Assembly: GCF_034555935.1 (NCBI RefSeq)
Contig: NZ_JAYDCJ010000003.1
Location: 2,418,001-2,482,000, forward strand
Source: Marinobacter qingdaonensis
Lineage (GTDB): Bacteria; Pseudomonadota; Gammaproteobacteria; Pseudomonadales; Oleiphilaceae
Length of the DNA: 64,000 bases
Direction of reading: 5' to 3'
A program made the translations under genes and the position numbers. The notes beneath the pieces were generated by a model. That model was not told the origin of the DNA. It made no database searches and saw only the letters and a program-made list of their open reading frames with translations. Positions 62,817 through 64,000 of this stretch are shown piece after piece. Numbering within the stretch: the stretch's first letter is position 1; each line of letters opens with the position of its first letter.

Positions 62817-64000
62817 GTGATCAGGGACCCAAGAATCAAGAAATTCCGCAAGATGCTGGCGGAGGCCCCCAATTACGAGGTCTGGAAGGCCGCCGCGCTG
62901 GAATTGGACTTTCTTGAGGGCAACGCCGAGTGGAAAGAGGATTTTGCCTCCGACCTGTACCACTATGAGTTGATCTACGACCGGCTCAGCAACCTGAAGC
63001 AGTACCGACAGCAGAACGACTTTGAGCGACTCAAACGTGCGCTGCGGGAGGGTCTGCATCACGACCTGGGCAACATGGGCAATCCGGCGCTCTACACCCA
63101 TTCCCGGGTCGGTACCAAGCATCTGGTCGAGGAGTACATCACCCAGGTGTGCGAAGCCCTCGATTACCTGTGCGATCATCCGGTTCCCGGTTTCCCCATC
63201 GCCGACAAACTGCAGTTTTTCCGGGATACCCTGACCAGCTATGGCCGGCCGGCGTTGCTGCTCAGCGGCGGTGCGACCCTGGGCATGTTCCACTTTGGCG
63301 TGATCAAGGCGCTGTGGGAAAAGGGCTTGCTGCCCCAGGTCATCGCCGGCTCCAGCATTGGCGCCATCATCGCCGGCATTCTCGGCGTCCACACCGATGC
63401 CGAAATTCCGGAAATGCTGGTCCCGGAGAACCACGACCTGAGAGCCTGGAAGTGGCGCGGCCTGCTGAGCGCGGTCCGGGGCGATGGCCTGATGGACCAG
63501 GATCAGCTGAAGAGCTGTCTGCGCGCCAACATCGGCGAATACACCTTCGAAGAGGCGTATCAGCGGACCGGGCGGTCGATCAACGTCAGCGTGTCGCCGA
63601 TACAGGCACACCAGAAGGCTCGGCTGCTGTGCGGTTACACCTCACCCTACCTGTTGGTGTGGAGCGCGGCCCTGGCGAGTGCGGCGGTGCCGGGCATCTT
63701 CCCGCCGGTGACGCTGATGAAAAAGGACCTCTACGGCAATGCACTGCCGTACATGCCTCGATTGAAATTCGTCGATGGCTCCGTGGTCAGTGACCTGCCG
63801 ATTGAACGCCTGATGCATCTGTACGACGTCAATTTCACCATCGTCAGTCAGACCAACCCCCATGTGGTGCCATTCCTCGGCAATTACGGTCTGGATGAAA
63901 AACTGGCGGCCCCGAGTCTGCCCATGCACATCCTCAGATCGGAATTCCAATTCCACGGACGGGGCCTGTTCGATTACCTGAGAAAGCGACTGAAACCCGA
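62817..64000 (+). CDS. DUF3336/patatin-like phospholipase, cut by the window end
   Basis: The visible 394 residues include an N-terminal DUF3336 region (about 1-140) with DFASDLYHYELIYDRLSNLKQYRQ, then a patatin domain: oxyanion loop SGGATLGMFHFG, nucleophile elbow AGSSIGA with Ser180, and catalytic Asp320 in FVDGSVVSDLP. DUF3336-patatin proteins are lipases related to yeast triacylglycerol lipases; bacterial members act on phospholipids or neutral lipids. The start is GTG at 62817, with AGGAGGTGA just before it. It is 32 bp after mlaA, so both may serve envelope lipid turnover. The gene runs past 64000. Confidence 0.92.
   Translation, partial: MIRDPRIKKFRKMLAEAPNYEVWKAAALELDFLEGNAEWKEDFASDLYHYELIYDRLSNLKQYRQQNDFERLKRALREGLHHDLGNMGNPALYTHSRVGTKHLVEEYITQVCEALDYLCDHPVPGFPIADKLQFFRDTLTSYGRPALLLSGGATLGMFHFGVIKALWEKGLLPQVIAGSSIGAIIAGILGVHTDAEIPEMLVPENHDLRAWKWRGLLSAVRGDGLMDQDQLKSCLRANIGEYTFEEAYQRTGRSINVSVSPIQAHQKARLLCGYTSPYLLVWSAALASAAVPGIFPPVTLMKKDLYGNALPYMPRLKFVDGSVVSDLPIERLMHLYDVNFTIVSQTNPHVVPFLGNYGLDEKLAAPSLPMHILRSEFQFHGRGLFDYLRKRLKP

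Overview
The window looks like chromosomal DNA of a marine gammaproteobacterium, most like Marinobacter or a close relative. This rests on protein style, on the dnaX-ybaB-recR-rnd-ycgL-ycgN order next to an SRP RNA gene, on the lipid genes (fadD, MaoC hydratase, KAS III, mlaA, patatin) and on a complete set of exosortase A regulators. No tRNA, rRNA, CRISPR array, transposase or phage gene was seen.

Region 1 (1-23635) is the accessory part of an exopolysaccharide/exosortase A (PEP-CTERM) locus. It opens with a truncated membrane glycosyltransferase and a DegT-type aminotransferase on the plus strand. A long minus-strand operon follows, read from 19618 down: a PKS/NRPS hybrid (A-PCP-KS-AT-ACP-aminotransferase), a two-module NRPS (C-A-PCP-C-A-PCP, no thioesterase), the two small hydrolases typical of exosortase A loci, an acyltransferase-3 membrane protein and a golvesin-domain lipoprotein. 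A 313-bp control region with three dyads separates this operon from a plus-strand tailoring set: GNAT acetyltransferase, cupin-like oxygenase, FemAB-like acyltransferase and formyltransferase.

Region 2 (23641-34324, minus strand) holds the exosortase A core: xrtA fused to an EpsI domain, the TPR lipoprotein prsT, the sigma-54 response regulator prsR and the histidine kinase prsK. Upstream of it lie an SDR-like protein, a lysophospholipid acyltransferase and a hexose-6-phosphate mutarotase.

Region 3 (34440-40733, plus strand) is housekeeping: a 2OG-Fe(II) oxygenase, the 4.5S SRP RNA, dnaX-ybaB-recR, and the rnd-ycgL-ycgN-membrane protein group joined by 1-4 bp overlaps.

Region 4 (40767-53784, plus strand) is envelope machinery. 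A VWA-MoxR-VWA cluster is followed by a tightly packed nine-gene module: a secreted coiled-coil protein, three TPR proteins, a small membrane protein, one TolQ/ExbB, two TolR/ExbD and a TonB-like protein with an AgmX/PglI C-terminal domain. The set resembles the Agl-Glt core of Myxococcus gliding motility, but its role here is unknown.

Region 5 (53792-64000) is lipid metabolism and envelope lipid transport: MaoC hydratase, fadD, hrpA (the exception, an RNA helicase), a KAS III enzyme, a thioesterase, mlaA and a patatin-like phospholipase cut by the window end.

The two systems most worth attention are the peptide-polyketide line inside the exosortase locus and the nine-gene Agl/Glt-like module. 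All family assignments come from reading sequence motifs by eye; no database search was run.
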